This document shows positions 51,896 through 63,200 of a stretch of 64,000 nt of DNA, piece after piece. The number at the start of each line of letters is the position of its first letter. The stretch's first letter is position 1. The translations under genes were made by a program, and so were the position numbers. The notes beneath the pieces are model-generated. The model was not told the DNA's origin. It did not search any database and saw only the letters and a program-made list of their open reading frames with translations. Source of the DNA: Dehalococcoidia bacterium (GTDB taxonomy: Bacteria > Chloroflexota > Dehalococcoidia > SM23-28-2 > HRBIN24); NCBI GenBank assembly GCA_032249735.1, contig JAVVHA010000009.1, forward strand, positions 19,549 to 83,548. Direction: 5' to 3'.

Positions 51896-52591
51896 ATGCC
51901 TGAATACAGGGTACGCATTAAAGACCTCCCTTCTCAGATGCGACCGCGGGAGCGTCTCCTCCGTCATGGGCCCGAAAGTCTCTCCGACCCTGAGCTGCTA
52001 GCCATCATCCTGCGGGTGGGGTCGGAGAAGGAGAGCGCTGTGGCCTTGGCCAGCCGTCTCCTGGCCAAGTTTAAGGGGCTGGGGGGCCTGGCCCGCGCCA
52101 CCTTCGGTGAGCTGTGTGCCGAACACGGAGTGGGGGTGGCCAAGGCTGCCCAGGTCAAGGCTGCCCTGGAGCTGGGAAAGCGCCTCATGGCCTCCTCCCC
52201 CACCGAGAGGCCGGTGGTGAGGTCGCCGCAGGACGTGGCCCGACTCCTGGGCGAGATGGCTCTGCTGGAGCAGGAGCATTTGCGCGTGCTTCTCCTCAAC
52301 ACGCGTAATCACGTCCTGAGAGCCCCCGAGATCTACAAGGGCACCGTCAACTCTGCCTCGGTGCGGGTGGCGGAGGTCTTCCGGGAGGCCGTGCGCGAAG
52401 GATGTCCGGCCATCGTGGTGGTGCACAATCATCCATCAGGCGACCCGGAGCCTAGCGCCGAGGATGTGGCTGTCACCCGCCAGCTGGTAATGGCGGGGCA
52501 ACTGCTGGGCATCGAGGTGCTGGACCACGTGGTGCTGGCCCGTGGAGGTTACGTTAGCTTGAGGGAGAGGGGGCTGGGCTTCGATGGGTGA
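51896..52591 (+). CDS. radC: RadC-family JAMM/MPN+ protein
   Basis: 231 residues. An N-terminal helix-hairpin-helix-like half has [20 protein letters not shown] and the LAIILRVG region. The C-terminal JAMM metal site has [16 protein letters not shown] with the two His and the Asp, and a conserved Glu upstream. The family name RadC is historical: no repair function was confirmed for the E. coli protein, and members may act as nucleases or isopeptidases. ATG 51896 comes just after the LysM stop and the end overlaps the lipoate ligase gene by eight bases. Confidence 0.92.
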   Translation: MPEYRVRIKDLPSQMRPRERLLRHGPESLSDPELLAIILRVGSEKESAVALASRLLAKFKGLGGLARATFGELCAEHGVGVAKAAQVKAALELGKRLMASSPTERPVVRSPQDVARLLGEMALLEQEHLRVLLLNTRNHVLRAPEIYKGTVNSASVRVAEVFREAVREGCPAIVVVHNHPSGDPEPSAEDVAVTRQLVMAGQLLGIEVLDHVVLARGGYVSLRERGLGFDG

Positions 52592-53351
52592 TGGTGCGCG
52601 TTGGCGTTATTTGGACATGGGGCCGGCACCGGGGCAGTGGCATATGGCCGTGGACCTGGCCATCCATGCTGCCTGTGCCAAGGGGGATGCTCCTCCTACT
52701 TTGCGAGTATACGGGTTCCAGCCCATGTGTCTCAGCCTGGGGCGTCATCAACGGGACGAGACGATGCTCAAGAGGTGCGAGGAGTTGGGGCTGCCCTGGG
52801 TCCGCCGTCCCACTGGCGGCGGTGCTGTCCTCCACGCCGGGGACGTGTGTTATTCGGTGGTGGCCCCTGTGGGGGACCCAACGGTGGGCGGTCCGCTGCG
52901 CCGCTCCTACTGTCAAGTGGCCGTGGCCTTAGTCCGTGCCCTGCGGCTCTTAGGCTTGGAATCGGCCCAGGTGTGCGAAGGTGCTGCGCATCCCCCTAGG
53001 GGAGGCCCCTGCTTCGCCTCCCCAGCACCTCTAGAGGTGATGGCCTTTGGCGTTAAGCTGGTAGGCAATGCTCAGTGGCGCCGAGGGGGGACCATACTGA
53101 TACAAGGCTCCCTGCGAACGCATGCCCATGCGGCACTGGAAAGGGTGCTCTTTGGCCTTCCTCTAGGGCCCACCATGTCCGAGCTTCTGGGGAGGGAATT
53201 GCGCTACGAGGAGGTAGTTGAGGCCTTGCGGGATGGGTTCGCGCAGGCATTGGGCCTGCGGGTGGAGCCCCAGCCCATTACACTTCTGGAAGAGGAGTTA
53301 GCCGGCGCTTTCCTTCTCCAGGCCCAGGAAGACACGAGCCTCGGCCTCTAA
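52584..53351 (+). CDS. Lipoate-protein ligase / octanoyltransferase (LipM/LplA-like)
   Basis: 255 residues. [20 protein letters not shown] is the conserved RRxTGGGAV-x-H loop. [13 protein letters not shown] holds a Cys at the place used for the acyl intermediate in LipM-type octanoyltransferases, and [14 protein letters not shown] has the catalytic Lys. The protein attaches octanoate or lipoate to lipoyl domains of dehydrogenase complexes or GcvH. No large C-terminal domain is seen. Its 3' end overlaps convergent larC by 54 bases. Confidence 0.85.
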   Translation: MGDGARWRYLDMGPAPGQWHMAVDLAIHAACAKGDAPPTLRVYGFQPMCLSLGRHQRDETMLKRCEELGLPWVRRPTGGGAVLHAGDVCYSVVAPVGDPTVGGPLRRSYCQVAVALVRALRLLGLESAQVCEGAAHPPRGGPCFASPAPLEVMAFGVKLVGNAQWRRGGTILIQGSLRTHAHAALERVLFGLPLGPTMSELLGRELRYEEVVEALRDGFAQALGLRVEPQPITLLEEELAGAFLLQAQEDTSLGL

Positions 53352-54476
53352 CACCCTGTAGACCTCCCAGATGGGGAGGCCCCTTTCCTGGGCGATCCTC
53401 CGGCAGTCCTCGAATTCTGGCGAGACCAATGGGGGGCTTGCGGGCCCGTGCCGCACCTTGACCCTGGCTGGGCCTAGGCTGCTCTGAATCATCACTTCTT
53501 GCCGCGGCGCCTCCCATCGGCCCACCGACCACCTTCGCACGCCGAGGGTGGTGGTCTCCCGCAAGAGGAGACCCACCGCCGTCTCCTCTAGCTCCTGGGA
53601 GCATAGCACCGAGAGGACAATGCCCGGGCGCCCCTTCTTCATCTGGACGGGCACCGTCCAGACGTCCCGCGCCCCCATAGCCAGAAGGCGCTCCTGCACA
53701 TAGGCCAGCGTCTCGGGGGTCATATCGTCTAGGTTGGTCTCCAGGAGGACCAAGGAGCCCGCCTCCGTCTCCTCACCCAGCCACAGGCGGAGGACGTTGG
53801 GGTGGCCAGGGGGGTCGGCATGGCCTGCGCCATAGCCCACGGCCCTCACCGTCATAGTGGGGGCCTGAAATCTGGCCAGCGTGGCCATCAGGGCTGCCCC
53901 CGTGGGGGTAACCATCTCGTAGGCTGGGCCTGAGGGGAGGAAGGTTACGGGGGCGCCGGCCTGCGCCAGCACGGCAGCGGTAGCGGGGGCGAGGAGGGCC
54001 TGGCCGCCCACTGTAGGCGCAGGCAGAGGAGAACAGTACACGGCCTCCACTCCCAGGAGGCGCAGCCCCGCTATCGTGCCCACCACGTCTACGAGGGCGT
54101 CCACCTCCCCCACCTGATGCAGGCGCACCTCCTCCACTGGCAGCCCGTGGGCCTGGGCCTCCGCCTCTGCTAGCAACCGGAAGGCCCGCCCTGCCTTCTC
54201 TTTGTCCTCCGTCGGCAGGGAGGAGGCCTCCAGGAGTTGCAGGACATCGGAAAGGAGCCTAGGTTCTTGGGGAGCGTCTACCTCCACCGTCACCTTAGTG
54301 GCGTGAAACCCAGCCCTTTGCACCCGTTGGGCCGATATCTGAAAGCCGGCAATAGATAGGCGGGCGAGCTCGGCCTTCAAGGCTTCTAGGGGGAGGCCGG
54401 CATCCAATAAGGAGGCCAGGAGCATATCGCCTGCCACGCCACCGATGCATTCCCAGTAGGCCGCCTTCTTGGTCAT
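53298..54476 (-). CDS. larC: Nickel insertion protein LarC
   Basis: 392 residues from ATG 54476, which overlaps the larB stop by ATGA. AAYWECIGGVAGDMLLASLLDAG and LHQVGEVDALVDVVGTIAGL are the N-terminal LarC signatures. LLETNLDDMTPETLAYVQERL and VQMKKGRPGIVLSVLC mark the C-terminal domain. It puts nickel into the pincer nucleotide cofactor of lactate racemase. LarE and a LarA enzyme are not in the window, and LarC may serve another LarA-type enzyme. The end overlaps the convergent lipoate ligase gene. Confidence 0.93.
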   Translation of the reverse strand: MTKKAAYWECIGGVAGDMLLASLLDAGLPLEALKAELARLSIAGFQISAQRVQRAGFHATKVTVEVDAPQEPRLLSDVLQLLEASSLPTEDKEKAGRAFRLLAEAEAQAHGLPVEEVRLHQVGEVDALVDVVGTIAGLRLLGVEAVYCSPLPAPTVGGQALLAPATAAVLAQAGAPVTFLPSGPAYEMVTPTGAALMATLARFQAPTMTVRAVGYGAGHADPPGHPNVLRLWLGEETEAGSLVLLETNLDDMTPETLAYVQERLLAMGARDVWTVPVQMKKGRPGIVLSVLCSQELEETAVGLLLRETTTLGVRRWSVGRWEAPRQEVMIQSSLGPARVKVRHGPASPPLVSPEFEDCRRIAQERGLPIWEVYRVLEAEARVFLGLEKESAG

Positions 54477-55249
54477 CGCTCCCAGGCGTCCCACACCATA
54501 CGGTTGATAAGCCCTGCTAGGTAGCCTGCCCCGAAGCCATTGTCCACGTTGACCACCGCCAACCCGGGGGCGCAGGCGTTGAGCATGGTGAGGAGGGCGG
54601 CGAGGCCTCCCAGACTGGTCCCGTACCCGGCGGATGTGGGCACGGCCACCACAGGCGCCGCAACGAGGCCGGCCACTACTCCGGGCAGCGCTCCCTCCAT
54701 GCCTGCCACGGCCACCACCACGTGGGCCTGCCGCAGCTGTTCCAGGTGCCCCAGGAGGCGGTGCAGGCCAGCAATCCCCACGTCGTAGATGCAGGCCACC
54801 TCGCTACCCAGCATCTCTGCTGTCACCCGCGCCTCCTCGGCTACGGGCATATCGGCGGTGCCGGCACAGACGACGGTCACGCCCGGGCGGAGGCGTTGCC
54901 CCCGCCGCCCCACGGTTATAGCTCGAGCAACGGGGTGGTACTCCGCCTCAGGCACCTCTGCCCGAACTGCCTCGTAGTGCTGCCGCTGGGCACGGGTCAC
55001 CAGGGCCCGGCCGCTGGCGGCCACGATGCGGGAGACCACCTGGGCCACCTGCTGGGGTGTCTTGTCCTGGGCCAGCACCACCTCCGGAAACCCCTTGATG
55101 AGGGCTCGGTGGTGGTCCACCGTGGCGAACCCCAAGGACTCGAAGGGCAGGTGTCGCAACCTCTCCAAGGCCTCTTGGGGGGTCATGTGCCCCTTGTGGA
55201 CCTCCTCCAGTAGGCGCAAAAGGGCCTCCTCTCGCATAGGCATGCCCAT
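54473..55249 (-). CDS. larB: LarB, pyridinium-3,5-biscarboxylate mononucleotide synthase
   Basis: 258 residues. An N-terminal helical part (LLRLLEEVHKGHMTPQEALE) precedes the PurE-like domain, with VVCAGTADMPVAEEA, YDVGIAGLHRLL, VAVAGMEGALPGVVAGL, VPTSAGYGTSLGGLAALL and NVDNGFGAG. It carboxylates and hydrolyses nicotinate adenine dinucleotide, the first step of the nickel-pincer cofactor. It is co-translated with larC. The start is near ATG 55249, with a second in-frame ATG 9 bases on. Confidence 0.93.
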   Translation of the reverse strand: MGMPMREEALLRLLEEVHKGHMTPQEALERLRHLPFESLGFATVDHHRALIKGFPEVVLAQDKTPQQVAQVVSRIVAASGRALVTRAQRQHYEAVRAEVPEAEYHPVARAITVGRRGQRLRPGVTVVCAGTADMPVAEEARVTAEMLGSEVACIYDVGIAGLHRLLGHLEQLRQAHVVVAVAGMEGALPGVVAGLVAAPVVAVPTSAGYGTSLGGLAALLTMLNACAPGLAVVNVDNGFGAGYLAGLINRMVWDAWER

Positions 55250-55303
55250 TGTAGAGCCGAGGGCCGTTGCCGTAAATGATAGGTTCCCCCATAATGTCGC
55301 CTG

Positions 55304-55933
55304 ATGCCCCGCTATCTGCTGCTGAAGGTGGCCGCTGCGGCCTTATGCGCGTTCGCGGTTACGGCCATCCTCGCCTCTAGCCATCCTTACTTTCCAGGTG
55401 ACCTCTGGGTCTCCCATCGCCTCCAGGAACTGGACGCTGCCCCCTTCCAGCGGGCTATCGCGGTGGCCAGCGCTGCCGTGGAGTGGCCCTGGGCCGCCAT
55501 CCTCATGGTGGGTGTGCTAGGCGTGTTAGCCGGGCGCGGGCGATGGCCGGAGGCCTTGTTGTTTCTGGCTGCACAGGCTCTTCGCCCCCTCAACGTCCTC
55601 CTCAAGGAGGTGGTGGGCCGGCCCCGCCCCTCTCCCCTGTTGGTGCAGGTGCGGGAGTTCCCCGATTCGCCCTCCTTTCCTAGCGGGCATATGGTGAGCG
55701 CCATGGTGTTATTTGGTCTTCTCTTCATGTGGGCGCCCGCCTTGGGCCTACCGCGCCCGCTGCGATGGCTTGTGCGGGCCTGTTGTCTGTATGCAGTGGC
55801 CTTCACGGCCATGGAGCGCATATATTCGGGCGCCCACTGGTTCAGCGATGTGTATGGCGCTTTTCTCCTCGCCATCCCCTGGCTCAGCTTCCTCCTGGCC
55901 CTTCGCACCCGTATGCGTGGCGGGGCTTCCTAA
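55304..55933 (+). CDS. PAP2-family membrane phosphatase
   Basis: 209 residues with five or six membrane helices. The acid phosphatase triad is intact: LKEVVGRPRPSP (KxxxxxxRP), FPSGHMVSA (PSGH), and YSGAHWFSDVYG (SRxxxxxHxxxD-like). Such enzymes remove phosphate from lipids, such as undecaprenyl or phosphatidic pyrophosphates, at the outer face. It runs divergent from larB (gap of about 55 bases). Confidence 0.88.
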   Translation: MPRYLLLKVAAAALCAFAVTAILASSHPYFPGDLWVSHRLQELDAAPFQRAIAVASAAVEWPWAAILMVGVLGVLAGRGRWPEALLFLAAQALRPLNVLLKEVVGRPRPSPLLVQVREFPDSPSFPSGHMVSAMVLFGLLFMWAPALGLPRPLRWLVRACCLYAVAFTAMERIYSGAHWFSDVYGAFLLAIPWLSFLLALRTRMRGGAS

Positions 55934-55970
55934 GCCCTGCTCATGCGTGATAGACTCGCCACAGGCTGCT

Positions 55971-56486
55971 GTGAATTGGCTGGATGTTGCCATCATCCTC
56001 GTGATCGTCTGGTTCGGTGTCAACGGTTACCGGGCCGGCATCATCCGGGAGGCGGTCACCGCTTTGTCTGTGGTGGCTGGCGCTGTCTTCGCCGGCCATT
56101 ACTATGACGATCTAGCCCGGGACGTTCTCTCCTTCGTCGGGGGGTCAGCCGCTGCCAGGGTGGTATCTTTCCTGGTGCTCTTTGGCTCGGTGGTCCTCTT
56201 GGGGCAGCTGATGGCCTTCTTGTTGCGGGGGCTGGCCTCCCTGCTCCTCTTGGGCTGGGCCGATCGCCTCCTAGGGATGGCCCTGGGGTTCTTTAAGGCC
56301 TTTCTTCTCGTGGAAGTGTTGTTGGTGCTGGTCATCACTTACCCTCAGTTGGGTCTCGACAGGGCCGTGCATAATTCCCTCTTAGGCCCTCAGCTCATGA
56401 AGGCGGCTGGCCTGGCTATCCATCTCCTCCCATGGGAGTTTGACGCATCTGTGGATGCCTTCGCAAAGAGCCCCCTCTGCCATTGA
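55971..56486 (+). CDS. CvpA-family membrane protein
   Basis: 171 residues from GTG 55971, chosen since it gives the usual CvpA start (NWLDVAIILVIVWFGVNGYR). GIIREAVTALSVVAGAVFA is the second helix, and RVVSFLVLFGSVVLLGQLMAF, LLGWADRLLGMALGFFKAFLL and the last helix fit the four-helix CvpA/colicin V production family. GTG 55947 is an alternative start. The role is not settled in general; links to envelope and secretion are known. Confidence 0.78.
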   Translation: MNWLDVAIILVIVWFGVNGYRAGIIREAVTALSVVAGAVFAGHYYDDLARDVLSFVGGSAAARVVSFLVLFGSVVLLGQLMAFLLRGLASLLLLGWADRLLGMALGFFKAFLLVEVLLVLVITYPQLGLDRAVHNSLLGPQLMKAAGLAIHLLPWEFDASVDAFAKSPLCH

Positions 56487-56601
56487 CCTGGTGATGGCAG
56501 GAGGTCACGGGTCTTACCTGCCGGCAGGGCGGTGCGCTGCTGTTCCTTGGTGCTGGATGGTCAGGGATCCCGAAGTGACGGGGAGGGGCGAAGCGTGGCC
56601 T

Positions 56602-56630
56602 TTGACATGTGGCCCAAGGGCTGATAACTT
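56602..56630 (+). promoter_or_regulatory. Sigma-70-type promoter of the glycyl-tRNA synthetase gene
   Basis: TTGACA (56602-56607), 17-base spacer, TAACTT (56625-56630). The start is near 56637 with a leader of about 22 bases, too short for a T-box. Confidence 0.65.
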
Positions 56631-56658
56631 CGCCTAAGGAGGCCGAGGTGAGAGGGCC

Positions 56659-58103
<1,445 letters not shown>

Positions 58104-58107
<4 letters not shown>

Positions 58108-58664
58108 ACCAGGTGTTGGCCTCCTACACCCGCCCCGATGGCCGCCGCTTGGAGGCCGTCCTGGGCGATATCACCCTGGAGGCGGTGGATGTCATAGTCA
58201 ATGCCGCCAACGAACGCTTGGCTCACGGGGGAGGGGTGGCGGGGGCCATCGTCCGCCGTGGCGGCCGGACGATTCAGGAGGAGAGCGACCGTTGGGTCCG
58301 CGAGCGTGGGCCCGTGCCGACGGGGGAGGCGGCCATCACAGGCGCCGGCAGGCTGCCCGCTCGTTACGTGGTGCACGCTGTGGGCCCCCGTTGGGGCATG
58401 GGTGATGAGGAGCGCCTCCTCTATCGGGCGGTGCAGAGCGCTCTTTCCCGGGCTGAGGAGGTGACAGCCCAGAGCATATCCCTGCCGGCTATCTCCACTG
58501 GAATCTTCGGCTTCCCCAAAGAGCTGGGGGTGGGCATCATCCTGCAGGCCGTGCAGGATTATTTAGACTCCCATCCCCAATCGCCCCTGCGGCTGGTGCG
58601 CTTCTGCAATATCGACGAGGCGACAGCCCGCCTGTTCGCCCAGGCCCTGCAGGCCCTGGTCTAG
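58104..58664 (+). CDS. Macro-domain protein (ADP-ribose/O-acetyl-ADP-ribose deacetylase-like)
   Basis: 186 residues. LEAVLGDITLEAVDVIVNAAN is the first strand and ligand loop, GGGVAGAIVRRGG the glycine loop, and ISLPAISTGIFGFPKELG the second loop for ADP-ribose. Members remove acetyl or ADP-ribosyl groups. It is co-translated with the glycyl-tRNA synthetase (ATGA overlap), which may hint at a tie to tRNA or nucleotide repair, though such pairs can be by chance. Confidence 0.88.
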
Positions 58665-58951
58665 GCCGGGGGCTTCAGCTCGTTGATGCGAGCCCTGACC
58701 GCCTCAGGGTCCTTGTACCACATAGCGTCCAGCTGGATGTATTCCTTCCACTGGTCCGGCACGTCCTCCTCGGCGAAGATGGCCGTTACCGGGCACACCG
58801 GCTCGCACGCCCCACAATCGATGCACTCATCAGGGTCGATGTACAGCTTCCGATCCTTCCCCTCCTCATAATGGATGCAGTCGACGGGACATACCTCCAC
58901 ACACGACTTGTCCATCACATCGATGCACGGCTCGCATATCACGTAGGCCAT
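58661..58951 (-). CDS. Ferredoxin with two iron-sulfur sites (7Fe/8Fe type)
   Basis: 96 residues from ATG 58951, which follows CAAGGAGGGTATGGG. MAYVICEPCIDVMDKSCVEV then CPVDCIHYEEG is the first cluster site, and DPDECIDCGACEPVCPV the second, intact site. The end (about 66-96) is a helical extension. It is an electron carrier, like the 7Fe ferredoxins of Actinobacteria and Thermus. A longer frame upstream is an artefact. The stop overlaps the macro-domain gene by four bases. Confidence 0.9.
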   Translation of the reverse strand: MAYVICEPCIDVMDKSCVEVCPVDCIHYEEGKDRKLYIDPDECIDCGACEPVCPVTAIFAEEDVPDQWKEYIQLDAMWYKDPEAVRARINELKPPA

Positions 58952-59037
58952 CCCATACCCTCCTTGTGAAACTTTATTCTGCTTAAATTTCCCAAGCCTC
59001 CTCCCTCTTCGAATGTTAGCGGGTGGTGGGGGCGAGG

Positions 59038-59415
59038 TCAAGATGTAAGTAAGCGCAGGGTGGATAGGGCGGCCAGGGCAGCCACGAGGCCTTGGGAGGC
59101 CAAGCACCAGGGGCAGAGGGCGTGGATCACGGCCACCTCCAGATAGGTGAGGTAGCAGGAGTAGGTGAGGGCGCCCAGGGAGAGGGCCATGAGGGCACCT
59201 ATGGCCCAGGGCTGCCGGCTGAGGGCCAGGAGGGCCATGGCCCCGTAGCCCAGGACTCCCACCAAGGCCACGGGCACGGGGCCTATGTGGGCGTATGGGC
59301 TGGTAGCCACCGTATGGCACCCTCCTACCCCGGTGCAGAAGGGGGAGGTAGGCTCGTAATACAGCCACATGAGCAAAGAGGCCACGCCCATACCTGCTAA
59401 CGCCAGGAGGGCCAT
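59038..59415 (-). CDS. Vitamin K epoxide reductase-like membrane protein (VKOR)
   Basis: 125 residues from ATG 59415, since the longer frame to 59490 runs into the DsbA gene. Four membrane helices (MALLALAGMGVASLLMWLYY, ALVGVLGYGAMALLAL, WAIGALMALSLGALTYSC, ASQGLVAALAAL) carry SPFCTGVGGC in the first loop and CPWC near the end. These are the Cys pairs that pass electrons to quinones. It should reoxidise the DsbA-like protein encoded just upstream. Confidence 0.86.
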   Translation of the reverse strand: MALLALAGMGVASLLMWLYYEPTSPFCTGVGGCHTVATSPYAHIGPVPVALVGVLGYGAMALLALSRQPWAIGALMALSLGALTYSCYLTYLEVAVIHALCPWCLASQGLVAALAALSTLRLLTS

Positions 59416-59431
59416 GGCGGGCCGTAAGAGC

Positions 59432-60103
59432 TCACTGAGAGCCCTTGGCCTTGTCCAGGGCTTGCTCGATGGTCTGGCGGAAGACATCATAGGGCTGTGC
59501 GCCGCGGATGACGATGTCCCCGATGAAGAAGGTGGGGGTCCCCCGCACCCCTAAGGCCTTGCCCTCCTCCGTCTGGGAGATGACCTTCTGGCGGTACTTA
59601 CGGGAGTCTAGGCAAGAGGTGAAGGACCCCACGTCTAGCCCCACCTCCTGGGCGAAGGCGATGAGGTTCTGGCGGGAGAAGGCGCCACTGTTCTCCGCCC
59701 CTTGCCGCTGGAAGAGGATGTTGTGGTAGGGCCAGAACTTCCCCTGCTCGTTAGCGCACTCGGCGGCCTCGGCGGCGGCCTGGGACTCAGGGCCGAGAAA
59801 GGCGTAGTGCCTGTATTCCAGCCTGGCCTTCCCCGTCTTGATGTAGTCCTCAAGGATGAGGCGCTCCGTCTCTAGGGCAAACCGGCGGCAGAAGGGGCAC
59901 TGGAAGTCGGAGTACTCGATGATGAGGACAGGGGCGTTGGGGTCGCCCAGCACGTTTCCCTGGGCGGGGACACCAGTGGCCTGGGGCGGGCGCTCCCCTC
60001 CCTGGCCGCCACGGGTCATAAAGATGAGGACGACGGCCGCCAGGGCCGCCGCCAGCACTGCTATTATGGCCACGTAGCCCTTACGCACGGCGATGTTCCT
60101 CAA
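59432..60103 (-). CDS. DsbA-like thiol oxidase (thioredoxin fold), membrane-anchored
   Basis: 223 residues. A hydrophobic N-terminus (YVAIIAVLAAALAAVVLIFM) anchors it outside. The thioredoxin domain has IIEYSDFQCPFCRRFALE with the CPFC active site, and GVRGTPTFFIGD with the cis-Pro. It introduces disulfides in exported proteins. It precedes the VKOR gene by 16 bases, and the pair should make a complete disulfide-forming system. Confidence 0.9.
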   Translation of the reverse strand: MRNIAVRKGYVAIIAVLAAALAAVVLIFMTRGGQGGERPPQATGVPAQGNVLGDPNAPVLIIEYSDFQCPFCRRFALETERLILEDYIKTGKARLEYRHYAFLGPESQAAAEAAECANEQGKFWPYHNILFQRQGAENSGAFSRQNLIAFAQEVGLDVGSFTSCLDSRKYRQKVISQTEEGKALGVRGTPTFFIGDIVIRGAQPYDVFRQTIEQALDKAKGSQ

Positions 60104-60290
60104 CGCCCATCACCTTCTTGCCCATTGTACTGAGGGCGGAGGCTGGGGACAAGCTCCATCTATCCCTAGGGCCCCGGGCCACAGCCAGAGAGGCTTCTTC
60201 AATCCCAGCTCGGTGCGATTGGCGCCTGGTTGCCGTACTGCCCTCTTGCCCTACTGCCCTAATGCCTGATTGCCTTACACGCGTTCGTCC
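60104..60290. other. Intergenic stretch with short imperfect repeats
   Basis: 187 bases between the DsbA and hybrid kinase genes. TGCCCT-like units recur at 60238-60275 (TACTGCCCTCTTGCCCTA and related). No gene is seen. It may be only low-complexity sequence. Confidence 0.5.
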
Positions 60291-63200
60291 CTATTGGGGG
60301 AGCAGCCGCGCCAAGAGGGCCCTCAGCTCCTGCCAGGTCACGGGTTTCCCCAAGGCGGCGTCCGCCTCTTGGGGCTTGACCTCTTGACCCCATCCCGTTA
60401 GGACGGCGAGGGGCGTCGTCGGCGAAATCTCTTTCAGCCGCCGTACGACCTCGCTCCCCGGCATCCCCGACATCCCCAGGTCCGTCAGGACCAGGTCGTA
60501 CGGCTCGCCAGCCTGCAGGGCCGCCTCAAAGAGGGCCAAGCCCTCCACACCCCCGCTAGCGACCGTGACCTGGTGGCCCATTTCCTGCAACATCATCCCC
60601 AAGACCTGCCGGACCCGGGGATCGTCGTCGATCAGCAGGACCCGCCGGGACGCCATCGGCACCTCGCGTGCCTCGATTTTGGTCTTCCGCTCGACCCTCC
60701 GGATGGGGAAGATCAGACGGGCTGTCGTTCCCTGCCCCGGCTCGCTCTCCAGCTCGAGGTCCCCATCGTGGCGCCGCATCGTCCCATAGACCATGGCCAA
60801 TCCAAGACCGCTTCCTTGCGCCCCCTGGGTCGTGAAAAACGGCTCGATGGCTCGGCGCCGGACTTCTTCGTCCATCCCAATGCCGGTGTCCATGACCTCG
60901 ACGATGGCCCGCTCGCCCGCCTGCCGGGTCCGCAGGACGATACGGCCCCACGGCTCGCCCTTGGCGATGACGGCGTCCACGGCGTTAAAGACCAGGTTCA
61001 TCAGAGCCTCCCGGACCTCAGCCCCGATGGCCGCCGTCGGCGGCAGGTCTTTGTCCAGGTCCGTCGTCACCTCGATGGTCACGCCCTCCCGCTGGGCCAT
61101 GTCATACCACCGAGGTCGGGTCAGTTCGACGACCTGCTGCACGGCCGCGTTCAGGTCGACCATCTCCAAGGCCTCTTCCGATATCCGAGGCCGATAGAAA
61201 GCCCGCAGACGCTCGACGATGCGGGCGATGTCGGTGGCCGCCTCCGACAGCCACTGGGCCCGCTCCCGGACCCGCTTGTCCCTGTGTTGCTTCAACAGCT
61301 CAGCAAACCCCACGATGGGCATTAAGGCATTGTTGATGTCGTGGACGATACCGCTGGCCATCTGAGTTAGGGCCCGGAGGCGCTCCTGCTGGAGCAGGGC
61401 CTCCTGAGCCTGCTTGAGGCCTTGGTAGGCCTGCTCCAGGTTCGCAAACAGCTGGGCGTTCCGAAAGGCCACGGCCAGATGGTCGGCCAGAGCCATCAGA
61501 AAGGCCTCGTCGGCCTCCGTAAAGGCCCGAGGCGCCGGTCGGCCCACGTGCAGGACGCCTAACAGGTCCCCCTCGGAGACGATGGGCACGAGCAGGGCCG
61601 ACCGTAGGCCGGCCTTGTTCACGAGGCGTTCGAAGTAGGCCCCCGCCATCTCCATCAGGTCGTCCAGCCGTACCGGTCGACCCTGCCTCAGGGTCCCCAG
61701 CCACCGGAAGCGGTCGGCCTCGACGCCCTTCCCGACGTCCACGCCCGTCACGTCCGCCACGGACCGGGCGGCCTCGTTGTACCCCTCCATGACCAGGGCG
61801 TTGGTGGCCTCGTCGTAGCTGAATACGGCCAGAGCCGTCGCCGGCAAGACCCGCTCCAACTCCGCCAGGGCGACCCGGACGATGTCCGATCGCTTGAGCC
61901 GCTGGTTGACGGCCCGGACGATCCGGTGGAGGGCCTCCAGCTGGTCGACCCGCCGACGGACCTCCGCCAACAGGCGGACGATTTCGAGGCTGGCCCCGAC
62001 GTAACCCGCAAAGTTGTCGATCATCTCCCGCTGGAGGGCCGGAAAGGCTTCGGGTTCGTCCGCCATCAGGACGATGACGCCAAACAGTCGGTCGCCGAAC
62101 CCGACGGGGACCAGGTAGACCGACCGAAAGGGACGGTCGGCGTCGTAGGCAAAGCCGTTCCATCGGGGTTCCCGGGATGCGTCGGGCACATACACCGGGC
62201 GCCGTTCGGCGGCGACCTGACCGATGAGCCCCTCCCCCAGCCGGACAGTACTCGCCGGCTCGGCCATCACGGCCGCCAGCCGGTCGGCGGTAAAGCCCAC
62301 GCACGCCCGCAGGCGCAGGACGCCGGCCGATTCGTCGTACTCGTAAAAATCCGCATGCCGGACCCCCAGGACGGCCTGAAGCTCCTGCAGGACCCGTTCA
62401 GGGACCGTCTCCGGCGCCAACAGCGCGATGCGAATCTGGGCCGCCAACGTCTGCTCCGCTGAGCGCAAACGTTGCCTCGCCTCATAGAACAGGCGGGCAT
62501 TGGCGATGGCGATGGCCGCCTGGCCGGCCAGGGTCCGGAAGAATTGGACGTCCTCGTCGTCGAAGACGCGAGGCGTCGTCGTGAACATGTGGAGGACGCC
62601 GATGGTCTCCCCCTGCACGACCAGGGGTACGCCCAGATAGGAGAAGAGCCCACTATCCTGAAGGACTTCCCGGTGCGTCTGGAGGCGGGGGTCCTGATGG
62701 ATGTCGTAGATGACGACCGGCTCTTGTCGCTCAACGAACCAGTGGAGCAGGCCCTCGGCCACCTCGAAGGCGGGCTCCTCGACGACCCGCCCGTTGGGAA
62801 GCCGCATGAGGAAGACCTGGAAACGGCTTTGGGTCTCGTCCAGGAGACTCACGGCCACGGCGTCGGCCCCCATCTCGGCCGGGACCCCCTCCAGGACGGC
62901 CTCCAGGACCTCTCGCAGATTCAGCTTCTGAATGATGGCCTGGTCGATGCGCCGCAGGACCGTCAGCCGCCGGAGCCGCTCCTCGGCCGACCGCCGGAGC
63001 TGGGCGTGCCAGATGGCCAGGGCTATCTGCCGACCCATGGGCGCATAAAACGAGATGTCCTCCTCGGGGAGGGCCTCATACCGGCGGCTTCCCAGGACGA
63101 GGACGCCCAGCCATTCGCCGGTCGGGAGCGTGAGGGGTATGGACGCCAGCGCCTGAATCCCCTCCCGCTTGGCGAACTCAGCGATACGGCCCGTCTCACT

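Noticed and set aside
56487..56658. A T-box riboswitch before the glycyl-tRNA synthetase gene.
   Set aside because: The best promoter is at 56602-56630, leaving a leader of only about 22 bases, and no T-box core sequence was seen.
60230..60290. Short TGCCCT repeats as a possible CRISPR or repeat array.
   Set aside because: Units are 7-10 bases, irregular and without spacers of uniform length. No CRISPR array or cas gene was found anywhere in the window.
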